This document shows, piece after piece, positions 6,343-6,696 of a stretch of DNA of 6,696 bases. Location of the stretch: positions 1-6,696 of the forward strand of contig JACDAP010000368.1 of NCBI GenBank assembly GCA_013695395.1. The letters run 5' to 3'. The position numbers and the translations under genes are program-made. This DNA comes from Solirubrobacterales bacterium (GTDB lineage: Bacteria > Actinomycetota > Thermoleophilia > Solirubrobacterales > Solirubrobacteraceae). Each line of letters starts with the position of its first letter. Position 1 is the first letter of the stretch. The notes under the pieces are model-generated. The model ran no database searches. It saw only the letters and a list, made by a program, of their open reading frames with translations, and was not told where the DNA came from.

Positions 6343-6377
6343 TGTCCCCCACCGAATCCGTGGAACGACCCATCTAA
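6342..6377 (+). CDS. 11-codon mini-ORF bridging two genes (possible translational relay)
   Basis: The ATG overlaps the dehydrogenase stop (TGATG, 6340-6344). The frame encodes MSPTESVERPI and ends in TAA, whose last base starts the nucleotidyltransferase ATG (TAATG, 6375-6379). A ribosome finishing the dehydrogenase could reinitiate here, finish, and reinitiate on the next gene. The peptide resembles nothing I recognise and is probably not functional in itself. The arrangement could be chance, but both junctions are exact stop/start overlaps. Confidence 0.35.
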   Translation: MSPTESVERPI

Positions 6378-6696
6378 TGCAGGCCGTCATTCTCGTCGGC
6401 GGCGAGGGCACGCGCCTGCGGCCGCTGACCAGCGGCACGCCGAAGCCGATCGTCACGTTCGTCGACCGGCCGTTCATGAGCTTCATGCTCGAGTGGCTGG
6501 CCGGGCACGGCGTCGACGACGTGATCATGTCCTGCGGCTTCCTGGCCACCAAGGTCAAGGCGGTGCTCGGGGACGGGTCGGCCTACGGGGTGCGCCTGCG
6601 CTTCGTCGAGGAGCCGGAGCCCCGCGGCACGGCCGGCGCCCTCAAGTACGCCGAGGCGCTGCTCGACGACCGCTTCCTCCTGCTCAACGGCGACAC
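6377..6696 (+). CDS. NDP-sugar nucleotidyltransferase, N-terminal part (mannose-1-P guanylyltransferase-like)
   Basis: Only 106 codons plus two bases are present before the window ends. The start MQAVILVGG leads into the nucleotide-binding signature GGEGTRLRPLT (8-18) with the PKP motif (K23). Further on come EEPEPRGTAGAL (78-89), which in this family lines the sugar-phosphate pocket, and LLLNGD (101-106), whose Asp (D106) binds the metal. The family joins a sugar 1-phosphate and an NTP into an NDP-sugar and pyrophosphate. The GGEGTRLRPLT and PRGTAGAL wording is closest to mannose-1-phosphate guanylyltransferases, but glucose-1-phosphate thymidylyl-, uridylyl- and cytidylyltransferases share these motifs and the substrate-determining C-terminal half is missing. 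There is no good Shine-Dalgarno (GGAA 11 nt upstream is weak). It probably shares a transcript with the dehydrogenase. Confidence 0.9.
   Translation, partial: MQAVILVGGEGTRLRPLTSGTPKPIVTFVDRPFMSFMLEWLAGHGVDDVIMSCGFLATKVKAVLGDGSAYGVRLRFVEEPEPRGTAGALKYAEALLDDRFLLLNGD

Noticed and set aside
3811..6558. A 915-codon open frame on the minus strand across the second LCP gene, the dehydrogenase and the nucleotidyltransferase
   Set aside because: It lies antisense to three genes with clear family motifs, has low-complexity Arg/Asp/Val/Leu-rich composition without recognisable domains, and is the usual mirror of high-GC codon use.
1..6696. tRNA, rRNA, CRISPR arrays, insertion sequences or phage attachment sites
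   Set aside because: No cloverleaf-like, array-like or terminal-repeat structure was seen; almost all of the window is ordinary coding sequence with uniform composition.

Overview
The window is very GC-rich (about 70% by eye) with strong G/C preference at third codon positions, almost no Shine-Dalgarno sequences, and starts placed just downstream of TAnnnT-like hexamers. With the protein types present (paired LCP proteins with two conserved cysteines, a TrkA-C membrane protein, an M20 hydrolase), this suggests a high-GC actinobacterium, most likely of the Thermoleophilia/Solirubrobacterales type. That placement is an inference from style, not from a marker gene.

Layout. Positions 1-624 (minus strand) hold the N-terminal 208 codons of a membrane protein ending in the start of a TrkA/RCK C-terminal domain; the gene runs off the left edge. 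A 202-bp divergent intergenic region (625-826) carries a perfect 18-bp palindrome, a cluster of CCGCGG/GATC repeats, and likely near-leaderless promoters in both directions. On the plus strand follow an M20-family metallohydrolase (827-1939), then two tandem paralogous LytR-CpsA-Psr (LCP) proteins (1936-3444 and 3463-4968). The first LCP overlaps the hydrolase by ATGA, and the second follows after 18 bp, so these three probably form one transcription unit. After a 54-bp gap with an inverted repeat and a second promoter-like hexamer come a UDP-glucose/GDP-mannose dehydrogenase family gene (5023-6342) and, linked by an 11-codon mini-ORF with stop/start overlaps at both ends, a sugar-phosphate nucleotidyltransferase (6377 to the right edge, truncated).

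How the genes may work together. The nucleotidyltransferase and the dehydrogenase make activated sugars (an NDP-sugar and probably UDP-glucuronate). LCP enzymes transfer lipid-linked glycopolymers onto the cell wall or onto proteins outside the membrane. The right four genes therefore look like part of a cell-envelope glycopolymer or exopolysaccharide locus. The M20 hydrolase is cytoplasmic, its substrate is unknown, and its role in that pathway is open. The leftmost gene is divergent and probably concerns ion transport or sensing.

The most noteworthy items are the shared extra C-terminal domain of the two LCP proteins, the 18-bp operator-like palindrome before the hydrolase-LCP operon, the mini-ORF relay, and the pore-loop-like motif in the TrkA-C membrane protein. 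None by itself shows an entirely new system.
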